Assembly (NCBI RefSeq): GCF_038957035.1 | Contig: NZ_CP152412.1 | Span: forward strand, 8,242,501-8,306,500 | Length of the DNA: 64,000 nt | From: Bradyrhizobium sp. B097 | GTDB lineage: Bacteria > Pseudomonadota > Alphaproteobacteria > Rhizobiales > Xanthobacteraceae | Direction of reading: 5' to 3' | In this document: positions 16,390 through 25,701 of the stretch, piece by piece | Numbering within the stretch: the first letter of the stretch is position 1 | Layout: every line of letters begins with the position of its first letter | The notes under the pieces: model-generated | Databases searched by the model: none | Seen by the model: only the letters and a program-made list of their open reading frames with translations | Told to the model about the DNA's origin: nothing | Translations under genes and position numbers: made by a program

Positions 16390-16971
16390 TCAGATCAGCT
16401 TGAATGCGACAACAAAGCCCAGCACCAGCACGATCGCGCCGATCGCGACCCACAGGCCGAGCCGCTTCTCGAGCTCGGCGCGGATGACATCGCCATAGCG
16501 GTTGAGCAGCACCGCGACGAAGAAGAAGCGGCCGCCGCGTGCGACAATCGAGCACAGGATGAACAGCCAGATGTTGTAGCCGGCAAAGCCCGACGTGATC
16601 GTCACCAGCTTGTAGGGGATCGGCGTCAGCCCCTTCACGAGGATGATCACGGCGCCCCACTCGGCATAGGAGGCGCGGAACGCGTCGACCTTGTCGGAGA
16701 GGCCATAGAGATGGATCAGCCACTGCCCGAGCGAGTCGTAGAGCAGCGCGCCGATCGCGTAGCCGAGCACGCCGCCGGCAACCGACGCGACCGTGCAGAC
16801 GGCCGCGAACCACCAGGCCCGCTTCGGCCGCGCCAGCGACATCGGCAACAGCATGATGTCAGGAGGGATCGGAAAGAAGGAGCTCTCGGCGAAGGCGACG
16901 GCCGCGAGAATCCAGAGTGCGTAGGGCTTGTCGGCCGCCGCGACGCACCAGTCGTAAATCCGTTTCAACAT
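16390..16971 (-). CDS. YqaA/DedA family inner-membrane protein
   Basis: 193 aa with about four to five membrane spans. The family features are visible: AFAESSFFPIPPDIMLLPMSL (first re-entrant region), GVLGYAIGALLYDSLG, and GAVIILVKGLTPIPYKLVTITSGFAGYNIWLF (second). DedA-superfamily proteins affect membrane homeostasis, and some flip lipid carriers. The gene stands alone on the minus strand, and the ATG at 16971 is the natural start. Assignment is by family resemblance only. Confidence 0.85.
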   Translation of the reverse strand: MLKRIYDWCVAAADKPYALWILAAVAFAESSFFPIPPDIMLLPMSLARPKRAWWFAAVCTVASVAGGVLGYAIGALLYDSLGQWLIHLYGLSDKVDAFRASYAEWGAVIILVKGLTPIPYKLVTITSGFAGYNIWLFILCSIVARGGRFFFVAVLLNRYGDVIRAELEKRLGLWVAIGAIVLVLGFVVAFKLI

Positions 16972-17034
16972 GGGCGCGATGAACCATCATGGAGCGGATT
17001 TGTCCATGCCGGGAATGGATCGAATTTGGTTGAT

Positions 17035-17448
17035 TTACGACTGCCGTTTGCGCAGCCGGTTCTCCAGCGCGACAATTCGACGCCGAACCACCGGAACGGG
17101 CGCGGTCTTGGGCAGGGACTTGGAGACCTTGACCGGCGACTTCGGCAGCTTCTCGGCGATCCCGAGCAGCCGCTCGCGCCGCTCCATCTCGCGCCAGACA
17201 TCCCCCGGCTTCACGCCGGCCGATGCCCACAGCACGGTGAGATTGTAGAGCAGGTCCGCGCTCTCGCGGACGACGGCGTCCGGCTTACCGCTGACGGCGT
17301 CGATCACGACCTCGACCGCTTCCTCGGCGAGCTTCTTGGCCATCTTGGCCGGCCCGCGCTGGAACAGCCGTGCCGTGCGCGACGTAGCCGGATCAAGATC
17401 CTTGGCCACGATCACCGCCTGGTAAAGCCGCTCGATCGAATCACTCAT
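17035..17448 (-). CDS. HisE-like phosphoribosyl-ATP pyrophosphohydrolase family protein
   Basis: 137 aa. An all-alpha NTP-PPase MazG/HisE-type core at about 20-85: TARLFQRGPAKMAKKLAEEAVEVVIDAV with the metal-binding Glu pair (AEEAVE) and VVRESADLLYNLTVLWASAG with a further Glu/Asp pair. It differs from plain HisE by a basic 50-residue tail (KSLPKTAPVPVVRRRIVALENRL). No histidine-biosynthesis gene is nearby, so it may be a second copy with another substrate rather than the pathway enzyme. Confidence 0.75.
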   Translation of the reverse strand: MSDSIERLYQAVIVAKDLDPATSRTARLFQRGPAKMAKKLAEEAVEVVIDAVSGKPDAVVRESADLLYNLTVLWASAGVKPGDVWREMERRERLLGIAEKLPKSPVKVSKSLPKTAPVPVVRRRIVALENRLRKRQS

Positions 17449-17506
17449 CCTACGAGCCTAATCGAAACGCGTCGCCAGCGTGTTAACGGGCGAGCCGACA
17501 ACGAAA

Positions 17507-17534
17507 AATCCACCGGCCTCGCAGCCGGTGGATT
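17507..17534 (-). terminator. Intrinsic terminator of the Gly/Tyr-rich protein gene
   Basis: An 11-bp perfect stem (AATCCACCGGC with its complement) and a 6-nt loop are followed on the minus strand by a T-run, 38 bp after the 17572 stop codon. Confidence 0.7.
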
Positions 17535-17571
17535 CGATCTTTTGTGACAGTTCTGAGAACCGACGACGGTG

Positions 17572-18024
17572 TCAGTACGGCGTATAGGGCAGTGCCGAGC
17601 GGCGCCCGTAATAGCCGTGATAACCATAATACGGTCCGCCGCCGTAATAGGCCGGGCCACCACCATAATAGGCGGGACCGCCGTAGTAGCCCGGGCCGCC
17701 GTCGTAGTAGCCATAGGAGTCGTAATAGTCGCGACGGTTCTGGGCTGCAGCGATCGCCAGACCCGTGCCGACGATCCCGGCGAACACAGCCGCAGCGGCC
17801 GCACCACCGCCGCCGCCACGATAGTAGCGACGGCGCGCGCTGATGTCGGTCGCGCCGCTCGTGCCATGCGATGTGGTCACAGCGGCCGCCTTGCCCGCCG
17901 GAGCAGAGCCTGCGAACGCCATCGTCGGCTCAACGGCCGTCAACGCCACCGCGGCAACTGTTGCCAATGTGGCTGCGCGGCCAATGGACGAATAAACACC
18001 CTTTCGCGCAAACATTGCAGTCAT
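17572..18024 (-). CDS. Exported Gly/Tyr-rich protein
   Basis: 150 aa. A signal peptide (TLATVAAVALTAVEPTMAFA) is followed by a basic RRRYYRG motif, a short Gly/Ala-rich hydrophobic stretch (GGGAAAAAVFAGIVGTGLAIAAA) that could insert in a membrane, and a C-terminal tail of about 50 residues built from YYGG/PAYYGGG units. Such proteins are common in Bradyrhizobium and are presumed to be envelope- or stress-related, but no function is known. It has its own EcfG-like promoter and a terminator, so it is monocistronic. Confidence 0.65.
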   Translation of the reverse strand: MTAMFARKGVYSSIGRAATLATVAAVALTAVEPTMAFAGSAPAGKAAAVTTSHGTSGATDISARRRYYRGGGGGAAAAAVFAGIVGTGLAIAAAQNRRDYYDSYGYYDGGPGYYGGPAYYGGGPAYYGGGPYYGYHGYYGRRSALPYTPY

Positions 18025-18061
18025 CCTTTGTGGAAGCCGGCCCGACGGGCCCTGCTGAGCT

Positions 18062-18086
18062 AACCACTACCCCTAGATTAGGTTCC
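18062..18086 (-). promoter_or_regulatory. EcfG-type general-stress promoter
   Basis: On the minus strand GGAAC (18086-18082), 16 nt, GGTT (18065-18062), about 38 nt before the ATG of the Gly/Tyr-rich protein. This matches the alphaproteobacterial EcfG consensus GGAAC-N16/17-CGTT except for the first base of the -10 box. Confidence 0.55.
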
Positions 18087-18274
18087 CCAAACCGAATGCA
18101 AGCTGAACAACCTGAGGTGAAATCGAGGCAGTCATCGGCCGTTCACCTTGCCTGGAGCAGGATGCCGGCAAATAACGCTTGAAATTGATGCTTGAATTGC
18201 ACCCTGCCCTGGCGCATTCGATGTCATCAAGCAGTCGCAGCCGGCGCGGCACTTTGTCTCGCCTCCCGGATGTC

Positions 18275-19333
18275 ATGATGCAGGTAAGTCGGACCACCGT
18301 TCTCCGCTGGATACTGGCGGGCATGATCGGCCTTTCGGGCGGCGTGTGGCCGGCCGTCACACCGCTGCGCGCCGGCGATGCGCCGCAGCCGCTCACCATT
18401 CAGTTCACACTGGACCGTCCGCTTGATGCTGCCGCGGCCCCATTCGTGATGGCGTCAGCCGGCGGCCTGTTCAGCGCCGAGGGCCTTGCGGTCGGCACCA
18501 ACGTCGCTACTAGCTCGGCGGACGCGATCGCGCGCGTCGCCGACGGATCGAGCGATTTCGCCCTCGTCGACATCAACTCGCTGATCCGCTTTCGCGACAA
18601 GCCTGGTGCTGCCCCCGTCAAGGCGGTGTTCGTGCTGTTCAACCAGGCGCCTTATGCGATCATTGCCCGCAAGAGCCGTGGCATCAAGGCGCTGACGGAC
18701 ATCCAGGGCAAGAACCTCGGCGTCGCCGAGGGCGACCTCTCGATCCGGCTGTGGCCAGCGGTCGCCAGGCAGAACGGCATCAAGCTCGCGAGCGTGAAGC
18801 AGAATACGATCAGCGCCGCGGTGCGCGAGCCGATGCTTTCCGCAGGCCAAATCGATGCCGTCACCGGCTTCTCCTATCTCTCGGCAATCAACCTGCGCGA
18901 TCGCGGCGTGCCCGCCGACGATCTCGCGGTGCTGCGCTTCGCCGACTATGGCTGCGAAGCCTATGGCTTTGCCGTGATCGTTAGCCCGCGCCTTGCGGCG
19001 GCGAAGCCGGACACGGTGAAACGGTTCGTGCGCGCGGTGATCGGCGGCACCAACCTCGCCGTCAAGGACCCGGCCCGCGCGGCGAGCGAGGTGGTGAGCC
19101 GGATGGATGGCGGTTCGCGCGACCTGGAGCTCGAGCGGCTGAGCGCCATCATCCGCGACAACATCCTGACCGGCGAGGTGAAGCGCCGCGGCCTCGGCGG
19201 CATCGAGCCGGAGCGCTTCGAGCGATCGGTCGACCAGCTCGCGGAGGACTACAAATTCCAGAAGCGGCCGCACGCCACCGACATCTTCGACGACCAATTC
19301 CTGCCGCCGATCGATGGCCGGCTGGTGAATTGA
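18275..19333 (+). CDS. Orphan ABC-type substrate-binding protein (NMT1/SsuA-like)
   Basis: 352 aa from the ATG pair at 18275/18278. A signal peptide (VLRWILAGMIGLSGGVWPA) precedes a two-lobe periplasmic-binding fold of the nitrate/sulfonate/taurine/thiamine-precursor type: MASAGGLFSAEGLAV, ALVDINSLIRFRDKPGA, GIKALTDIQGKNLGVAEGDLS and DAVTGFSYLSAINL. The ligand cannot be read from the sequence. No permease or ATPase gene adjoins it, so it either serves a transporter elsewhere or has a sensory role. Upstream in-frame starts exist but do not precede a better signal peptide. Confidence 0.8.
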   Translation: MMQVSRTTVLRWILAGMIGLSGGVWPAVTPLRAGDAPQPLTIQFTLDRPLDAAAAPFVMASAGGLFSAEGLAVGTNVATSSADAIARVADGSSDFALVDINSLIRFRDKPGAAPVKAVFVLFNQAPYAIIARKSRGIKALTDIQGKNLGVAEGDLSIRLWPAVARQNGIKLASVKQNTISAAVREPMLSAGQIDAVTGFSYLSAINLRDRGVPADDLAVLRFADYGCEAYGFAVIVSPRLAAAKPDTVKRFVRAVIGGTNLAVKDPARAASEVVSRMDGGSRDLELERLSAIIRDNILTGEVKRRGLGGIEPERFERSVDQLAEDYKFQKRPHATDIFDDQFLPPIDGRLVN

Positions 19334-19377
19334 CCGCATGCGAATGCGTAGGTGACGAGCGGCACCGAATGTTCAAC

Positions 19378-19495
19378 GTCGTCCTGGCGAAGGCCAGGAC
19401 CCATTACCCCAGCCGTTTGTTGCGCGACGCTGGGGCCGCTATCCCGCTCTCAATCAAATTCGGTGGCTATGGGTCCTGGCTTCCGCCAGGACGAC
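19378..19495. repeat. Palindromic intergenic repeat
   Basis: GTCGTCCTGGCGAAGGCCAG...CCCA at 19378-19403 is the inverted complement of TGGGTCCTGGCTTCCGCCAG...GACGAC at 19470-19495. The 66-bp centre is related to the repeat interrupted by the IS110-type element at 53.6 kb. It fills the 296-bp gap between the binding-protein gene and the ABC exporter. Confidence 0.75.
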
Positions 19496-19629
19496 GGCGT
19501 AGGGAGCCGCTCGCCGCAATCACCGTCACCCCGAGCATGACGCGCTGTCACCGCTGGCCCTCGCTGGCGAACCCTGATTAAATTGCATCCCGCCTGACCG
19601 GGCGCCCACCGCTGACGAGTCCCGCCGGC

Positions 19630-21408
19630 ATGTCCATGCTTCGCCTCTATACCCGCGTCCTCGAACTGCTCGGCAAGGAGGCGCGGCTCGGCTGGATCCT
19701 CGCCGCCGCCAACATGCTGCTCGCCACCGCGCAATTCGCCGAGCCGGTGCTGTTCGGCAAGATCGTCGACGTGCTGTCCGGCCGGCCGGTCACCGGGCTG
19801 TTCGCGACCTCCTCGGCATGGCCGCTGCTCGCGGCCTGGGCGGCGTTCGGCCTGTTCACGATCGGCTGCAGCGCGATCGTGGCGTTGCAGGCCGACCGGC
19901 TCGCGCACCGCCAGCGCCAGGCCGTGCTGACGGATTATTTCGAGCACATCCTGCAACTGCCGCTGACCTTCCACTCCGGCACCCATTCCGGGCGACTGAT
20001 GAAGGTGATGCTGAACGGCACCGATGCGCTGTGGCGGCTCTGGCTCGGCTTCTTCCGCGAGCACTTCGCCGCGATCATGTCGCTGATCGTACTGCTGCCG
20101 CTCGCGCTCTACATCAACTGGCGGCTGGCGATTCTGCTGTTCGCACTCTGCGTCGTGTTTACCGTGCTGACCACGCTGGTGGTGCGCAAGACCTACGGCA
20201 TGCAGAGCGAGGTCGAGGCCTATTACAGCGACCTCTCGGCGCGCGCCTCCGACGCGCTCGGCAATGTCGCGCTGGTGCAGAGCTTCGTGCGGATCGATTC
20301 CGAGGTGCAGGGCCTGCGTTACGTCGCCGACAAGCTGCTCGCAGTGCAGATGCCGGTGCTGTCATGGTGGGCGCTGGTCACCGTGATCACGCGCGCCTCG
20401 ACCACCATCACCGTGCTTGCGATCTTCACGGTCGGCATCGCGCTTCACAACGAGGGCCTCACCACGGTCGGCGAGATCGTGATGTTCGTCTCGTTCGCCA
20501 CCATGCTGATCCAGAAGCTCGAGCAGGTGGTGAGCTTCATCAACAATGTGTTCATGGAAGCGCCGCGCCTGCAGGAATTCTTCGACGTGCTCGATGCGGT
20601 ACCGGCGGTGCGCGACCGGCCCGGTGCGGTCGATCCCGGCCGGCTGTCGGGGCTGGTCGAATTCAACGACGTCTCGTTCTCCTATGACGGCAAGCGGCCG
20701 GCGATCGAGGACCTCAGCTTCACCGCATTGCCCGGCCAGACCATCGCGCTGGTCGGCTCGACCGGCGCCGGCAAATCCACCGCGATCGCGCTGCTGCATC
20801 GCGCGTTCGATCCGCAATCCGGCATCATCAAGATCGACGGTATGGACATACGCGCGCTGAAACTGACGGCGCTGCGGCGGAACATCGGCGTTGTGTTCCA
20901 GGAGGCGCTGCTGTTCAACCGCTCGCTCGCTGACAATCTGCGTGTCGGCAAGCCCGATGCGACCGATGAGGAGCTGCGTACCGCCGCGGCGCGCGCGCAG
21001 GCGCTGGATTTCATCGAGCGCAGCGAAAAGAAGTTCGACACCCATGCCGGCGAACGCGGCCGCATGCTGTCCGGCGGCGAGCGGCAGCGGCTGTCGATTG
21101 CGCGTGCGCTGCTCAAGGATCCGCCGATCCTGATCCTCGACGAGGCGACCAGCGCGCTCGACGCCGTCACCGAGGCCAAGGTCAATGCTGCTCTCGACGA
21201 AGTGATGAAGGGCCGCACTACCTTCGTGATCGCGCATCGTCTTTCGACCATCCGCTACGCCACCCGCATCCTGTTGTTCGACCAGGGACGGGTGATCGAA
21301 AGCGGAACTTTCGATGAACTGGTGGCGAAAGGCGGGCGTTTTGCCGAACTCGCGCGGGCCCAGTTCATGGTCCAGGAGCAGGCGCGCGCCGGCATCGAGG
21401 CACCATAA
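19630..21408 (+). CDS. ndvA: NdvA-like glucan ABC exporter (fused permease and ATPase)
   Basis: 592 aa half-transporter acting as a homodimer. The N-terminal membrane domain (about 15-310, six spans) begins with [26 protein letters not shown]...[12 protein letters not shown], closely recalling ChvA/NdvA, which export cyclic beta-glucans to the periplasm. The C-terminal ATPase has Walker [11 protein letters not shown]-loop VFQEALLF, signature LSGGERQR, Walker [13 protein letters not shown] and the switch IAHRLSTI. In rhizobia this function supports osmoadaptation and nodulation. No ndvB-type synthase is in the window. The substrate call is by resemblance. Confidence 0.8.
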   Translation: MSMLRLYTRVLELLGKEARLGWILAAANMLLATAQFAEPVLFGKIVDVLSGRPVTGLFATSSAWPLLAAWAAFGLFTIGCSAIVALQADRLAHRQRQAVLTDYFEHILQLPLTFHSGTHSGRLMKVMLNGTDALWRLWLGFFREHFAAIMSLIVLLPLALYINWRLAILLFALCVVFTVLTTLVVRKTYGMQSEVEAYYSDLSARASDALGNVALVQSFVRIDSEVQGLRYVADKLLAVQMPVLSWWALVTVITRASTTITVLAIFTVGIALHNEGLTTVGEIVMFVSFATMLIQKLEQVVSFINNVFMEAPRLQEFFDVLDAVPAVRDRPGAVDPGRLSGLVEFNDVSFSYDGKRPAIEDLSFTALPGQTIALVGSTGAGKSTAIALLHRAFDPQSGIIKIDGMDIRALKLTALRRNIGVVFQEALLFNRSLADNLRVGKPDATDEELRTAAARAQALDFIERSEKKFDTHAGERGRMLSGGERQRLSIARALLKDPPILILDEATSALDAVTEAKVNAALDEVMKGRTTFVIAHRLSTIRYATRILLFDQGRVIESGTFDELVAKGGRFAELARAQFMVQEQARAGIEAP

Positions 21409-21605
21409 TTCTGCCCTTTCCAATTGAGGCGGCTGCCGAAATTCAGCCGATTTCGTCCACGATATAATTGGCCGGCCTCTGTTCTCAGCTGGCAAGCCGG
21501 TATAGGTTTGCATCGCCGCAATGCGGCGCCGGACACGCTTGAAACCCGTACGTCACATCGCAAGACCTCCTTCTCGAAGGCGGGTCTCAAAGGACCGGAA
21601 CCGTC

Positions 21606-23048
21606 GTGTATTTTCCTCGCCCGCTGCGCCCGTCGTTGAAATGGATTCTGGCCACAGCGATGCTCGCCATCGCAACGCCGCAGATCGCGCAGGCCGAGGC
21701 GCTGCTGGTCGTCGAGGCCGATACCGGGAAGGTGCTGCAGGCCGACAACGCCACGATGCCGTGGTACCCGGCTTCGCTCAGCAAGCTGATGACCGCCTAT
21801 GTGACGCTGAAGGCGGTCAAGGATGGCCGGGTGTCGCTCGACACGCTGCTCACGGTGTCGCCGACCGCGTCATCGCAGTCGCCCTCGAAGATGGGCCTTC
21901 GGCCCGGCACCCAGGTCACCGTCGACAACGCGCTCAAGATGATGCTGGTGAAGTCGGCCAACGACATGGCCGTGGTGCTGGCCGAGGGCATCGGCGGCTC
22001 GATCGACGGCTTTGCCGGCGAAATGAACCAGACCGCCTCGAGGCTCGGCATGACGCAAACGAGCTACGTCAACCCGAACGGCCTGCCCGCCGACGGCCAG
22101 ATCACCTCGGCGCGCGACATGGCGATCCTCGCCCGCGCCATCATCCGCGACCTGCCGGAATACGAATATTTCGTCCACATCCCGTCGATCCGCTTCGGCC
22201 GCCGCATCACCCAGAACTTCAACAAGCTGATCGGCCGCTATCCCGGCGCCGACGGCTTCAAGACCGGCTTCATCTGCGCTTCCGGCTACAATCTCGTGGC
22301 GTCGGCGACGCGCGACGGCAAGCGGCTGATCGCCGTGGTGCTCGGCGCCTCCTCGGGCCGCATGCGCGCGATCCGCGCCGCGCAGCTTTTGGATCGCGGC
22401 TTTGCCAATAACGGGCTGGCGTGGCTGCGGCCCTCGCTCGGCACCGTCGACAATCTGGTGCCGATCGATTCCACCCCGCCGAACCTGCGCGAGGAGATGT
22501 GTGGCGCCAAGCACAAGCGGCCCGCCAGCGACGAGGACGGAGAAGACACCGTCGCCAGCGCCAGCGCGAGCACCAACGGCGACAGTGGCGTGAGCTTCTT
22601 CGCCTCGGGCCTGCAGGCCGCGATGCCGACAAAACCGGCCGACATGCTGGCGCAGCCGGCGGCGGCGTCCGAACCGGTCGTGGTTTATACGGGACCGACC
22701 AAGACCGGCGCTGCGTTGATCGCCGCGGTCGAGGCCGACACCGAGAAGCTGCAGCCGGCCAAGCGCGCCAAGGGCAAGCACACCCGTGTCGCCGGCAAGA
22801 AGTCCGATGCGGCTGATGACGCCAAGGGTGACAGCAAGAGCGCCTCCAAGTCAGATAACTCTAAGTCGGACAGCAAGCCGGCGGCCAAGCCGGTGCGTCA
22901 CGCCAACGCCAAGCCGGATGCCGCAGCTGCGAAGCCCGCCGCGGACAAGCCGGCCGCCGCAAAGCCTGCCGGCAAGCCGGCGGCGGCAAAGCCTGCTGCA
23001 AAGCCCAAGGCTGAGAAACCGAAGGCCGACGCCAAGCCGGCAGGCTAG
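21606..23048 (+). CDS. D-alanyl-D-alanine carboxypeptidase (PBP5/DacF type) with low-complexity tail
   Basis: 480 aa, GTG start. A signal peptide (ILATAMLAIATPQIAQA) is followed by the serine-peptidase domain with all three motifs: SLSK (57-60), SAN (117-119) and KTG (219-221). It trims the terminal D-Ala of peptidoglycan pentapeptides in the periplasm. Past residue about 300 the protein has no fold: an acidic Ser/Asp patch, then a roughly 110-residue Lys/Ala/Pro-rich tail built from AAKPA-like units, possibly binding anionic envelope polymers. The normal C-terminal amphipathic anchor is not obvious. Confidence 0.9.
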   Translation: MYFPRPLRPSLKWILATAMLAIATPQIAQAEALLVVEADTGKVLQADNATMPWYPASLSKLMTAYVTLKAVKDGRVSLDTLLTVSPTASSQSPSKMGLRPGTQVTVDNALKMMLVKSANDMAVVLAEGIGGSIDGFAGEMNQTASRLGMTQTSYVNPNGLPADGQITSARDMAILARAIIRDLPEYEYFVHIPSIRFGRRITQNFNKLIGRYPGADGFKTGFICASGYNLVASATRDGKRLIAVVLGASSGRMRAIRAAQLLDRGFANNGLAWLRPSLGTVDNLVPIDSTPPNLREEMCGAKHKRPASDEDGEDTVASASASTNGDSGVSFFASGLQAAMPTKPADMLAQPAAASEPVVVYTGPTKTGAALIAAVEADTEKLQPAKRAKGKHTRVAGKKSDAADDAKGDSKSASKSDNSKSDSKPAAKPVRHANAKPDAAAAKPAADKPAAAKPAGKPAAAKPAAKPKAEKPKADAKPAG

Positions 23049-23223
23049 CAGAGCGTCACCCCCTCCGATCTCCCAATGCGTCGATAGCGCGCAGCGGCTT
23101 GCCATTGGCCGCGGCATCGCTCAATACTGCCTGAAATAAAGCGGCCAAGACGCGGTCAAGGGTCGGAAAACCCGGAAGCAATCCGGGACATCAGCCAAAT
23201 TTATATGAGAGGGAATGATCATT

Positions 23224-24906
23224 ATGGAGCGCATCTGGCTCAAGCATTATCCGGCCGGCGTGCCCGCCGATATCGACGTCACGCAATATTCGTCACTGGT
23301 CGAATTGCTGGAAGAGAGCTTCAAGAAATTCGCCGATCGCAAGGCGTTCATCTGCATGGACAAGGCGATCACCTATCGCGAGCTCGACGAGATGTCGACG
23401 GCGCTCGGCGCCTACCTGCAGAGCAAGGGGCTGCAGAAGGGCGCGCGGGTCGCGCTGATGATGCCGAACGTGCTGCAATATCCGGTCGCGACCGCCGCCG
23501 TGCTGCGCGCCGGCTTTGCCGTGGTCAACGTCAATCCGCTCTACACCCCGCGCGAGCTCGAGCACCAGCTCAAGGATTCCGGTGCCGAAGCGATCATCGT
23601 GCTGGAGAACTTTGCCACCACCGTGCAGAAGGTGCTTGCGAACACGGCCGTCAAGCATGTGATCGTCGGCAGCATGGGCGACCTGCTCGGCTTCAAGGGC
23701 GTGATCGTCAATCTCGTCGTGCGCCGGGTGAAGAAGATGGTGCCGGCCTGGTCGATCCCCGGCGCTGTCGGCTTCAATGATGCGCTGTCAGCCGGTCGCG
23801 GCCTGAAGATGAACAAGCCGGCGCTGACGCTCGATGACGTCGCCTTTCTGCAATATACCGGCGGCACCACCGGCGTCTCCAAGGGCGCCACCCTGCTCCA
23901 TCGCAACATCCTGGCCAACGTGCTGCAGAACGACGCCTGGCTGCAGCCGGCGCTGGCGAAGCCGCCGATCGTCGAGCAGATGGTCATCGTCTGTGCGCTG
24001 CCGCTCTATCACGTCTTTGCGCTGACCGCGTGCTATCTGCTGGGCATGCGGGCCGGCGGCACCAATCTGCTGATTCCGAATCCGCGCGACATGGCAGGCT
24101 TCGTCAAGGAACTGTCGAAGTACCAGGTCAGCTTCTTCCCGGCGGTCAACACCCTCTACAATGGCCTGTTGAACACGCCCGGCTTCGACAAGCTCGACTT
24201 CTCCAAACTGAAGATCGCCAACGGCGGCGGCATGGCGACGCAAAAGCCGGTCGCGGAGAAATGGCTGAAAGTCACGGGAATCTCGTTGTCGGAAGGCTAT
24301 GGTCTGTCGGAGACCTCGCCGACGCTGACCTGCAATCCCGCGACGATCACGGAGTTCTCCGGGACGATCGGCCTTCCGGTCCCCTCGACCTGGCTCTCGA
24401 TCCGCGACGACGACGGCAATGAACTGCCGCTCGGCGAGGCCGGCGAAATCTGCGCCAAGGGCCCGCAGGTGATGTCGGGGTATTGGAACCGCCCCGAAGA
24501 GACCGCCAAGGTGATGACGGCGGATGGCTATTTCCGCACCGGCGACATCGGCGTGATGGACGAGAAGGGCTATACCAAGATCGTCGATCGCAAGAAGGAC
24601 ATGATCCTGGTCTCCGGCTTCAACGTCTATCCGAACGAGATCGAGGAAGTGCTGGCGAGCCATCCCGGCGTGCTGGAATGCGCCGTGATCGGCGTCCCCG
24701 ATGCGAAGTCCGGCGAGGCGGTGAAGGCCTTCGTGGTCAAGAAGGACCCCAATCTCTCGGCCGAGGACGTCATCAAGTTCGCCGCCACCCAACTCACCGC
24801 CTACAAGGTGCCGAAGCAGATCGAGTTCAGGACCGACCTGCCGAAGACCAATGTCGGCAAGATCCTGCGTCGCGAGCTGCGCGACGAGAAGAAGGCCGCG
24901 GCCTGA
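23224..24906 (+). CDS. fadD: Long-chain fatty-acid--CoA ligase (FadD type)
   Basis: 560 aa ANL enzyme. LQYTGGTTGVSKGATLLHRN (ATP phosphate loop), EGYGLSETSPTLTCN (adenylate site), GYFRTGDIGVMDEKGY, DRKKDMILVSGFNVYPNEIEEV (the FadD signature with fatty-acid-site residues) and TNVGKILRREL (catalytic Lys). It activates exogenous fatty acids to acyl-CoA for beta-oxidation. The ATG at 23224 is preferred over 23215 because GAGAGGG is about 9-10 nt upstream of it. It is followed after 27 bp by the DUF924 gene in the same direction. Confidence 0.9.
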   Translation: MERIWLKHYPAGVPADIDVTQYSSLVELLEESFKKFADRKAFICMDKAITYRELDEMSTALGAYLQSKGLQKGARVALMMPNVLQYPVATAAVLRAGFAVVNVNPLYTPRELEHQLKDSGAEAIIVLENFATTVQKVLANTAVKHVIVGSMGDLLGFKGVIVNLVVRRVKKMVPAWSIPGAVGFNDALSAGRGLKMNKPALTLDDVAFLQYTGGTTGVSKGATLLHRNILANVLQNDAWLQPALAKPPIVEQMVIVCALPLYHVFALTACYLLGMRAGGTNLLIPNPRDMAGFVKELSKYQVSFFPAVNTLYNGLLNTPGFDKLDFSKLKIANGGGMATQKPVAEKWLKVTGISLSEGYGLSETSPTLTCNPATITEFSGTIGLPVPSTWLSIRDDDGNELPLGEAGEICAKGPQVMSGYWNRPEETAKVMTADGYFRTGDIGVMDEKGYTKIVDRKKDMILVSGFNVYPNEIEEVLASHPGVLECAVIGVPDAKSGEAVKAFVVKKDPNLSAEDVIKFAATQLTAYKVPKQIEFRTDLPKTNVGKILRRELRDEKKAAA

Positions 24907-24933
24907 TACAAGTGACGCGGGCGTTGGACAAAC

Positions 24934-25491
24934 ATGACTGACGCTCGCATCGCGACGCCTGCCGACATCCTGGCGTTCTGGCGAGAAGCCGGCCGCGAGC
25001 GCTGGTACAAGCACGACGACGCCTTCGATGCCGAAATCCGCAGCCGCTTCCTTGCCACCTGGCAGAAGGCGGCTGCCGGCGAATTGTCGTCATGGGAGGC
25101 AAGCGACGAGGGCGCGCTGGCGCTGACCATCGTGCTCGACCAGTTTCCGCGAAACCTGTTTCGAGGCGACGCCAGGACCTTTTCAAGTGACGCGCTGGCG
25201 CGTGACGTGGCAAGGCGCGCCATCGACCGCGGCGTCGATGCGCGGACCGACCCGGTGCTGCGCGAATTCCTCTATCTGCCCTTCGAGCATTCGGAGGACC
25301 TCGACGACCAGCAGCGCTGCGTGATGCTGTTCCGGCAATATGACTGCCATCCCGACAACCTGAAATACGCTGAGGACCACGCCGACATCATCCGCCGGTT
25401 CGGCCGCTTCCCGCACCGTAACCGGGTGCTGGGCCGGGAAACCACCGCGGACGAGCAGGCCTTTCTCGACGCCGGCGGGTTTTCCGGCTGA
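24934..25491 (+). CDS. DUF924 family protein
   Basis: 185 aa, soluble, helical. It opens with ATPADILAFWREAGRERWYKHDDAFDAEIRSRF and has the conserved LTIVLDQFPRNLFRGDARTFSSD, LPFEHSEDLDDQQRCVMLF and FGRFPHRNRVLGR blocks of the DUF924 family. The fold is TPR-like; the family has no assigned reaction. It probably forms an operon with fadD (27-bp gap), but a functional link is not established. Confidence 0.85.
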   Translation: MTDARIATPADILAFWREAGRERWYKHDDAFDAEIRSRFLATWQKAAAGELSSWEASDEGALALTIVLDQFPRNLFRGDARTFSSDALARDVARRAIDRGVDARTDPVLREFLYLPFEHSEDLDDQQRCVMLFRQYDCHPDNLKYAEDHADIIRRFGRFPHRNRVLGRETTADEQAFLDAGGFSG

Positions 25492-25496
25492 TGACG

Positions 25497-25612
25497 GAAC
25501 GGTGACCGGAGCCTTTTCCGTTCCGATTGCATCGGAACGGGGCTCCAGACTCTTGTTTTGACGCGTTTTCTTCACGCGAACCGGTACCCACTTCGCTCGA
25601 AAACGCTCTCGC
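25497..25612. repeat. Dispersed repeat (copy 1 of 2, inverted to 45.7 kb)
   Basis: Contains CGTTCCGATTGCATCGGAACG (a hairpin) followed by TTTTGACGCGTTTTCTTCAC...CGAACCGG...CACTTCGCTCGAAAACGCTC. The same two blocks occur in reverse complement at 45692-45795. It occupies the gap before the peroxiredoxin gene. Confidence 0.7.
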
Positions 25613-25701
25613 CTTCGGCATTGCCGTTCCCGCAGCAGGCCGTATTGTGCCGTCCAACCGCCGGGTTTAAGACAATTCCGCTTCACCGAGGGAGAACAAC
25701 G

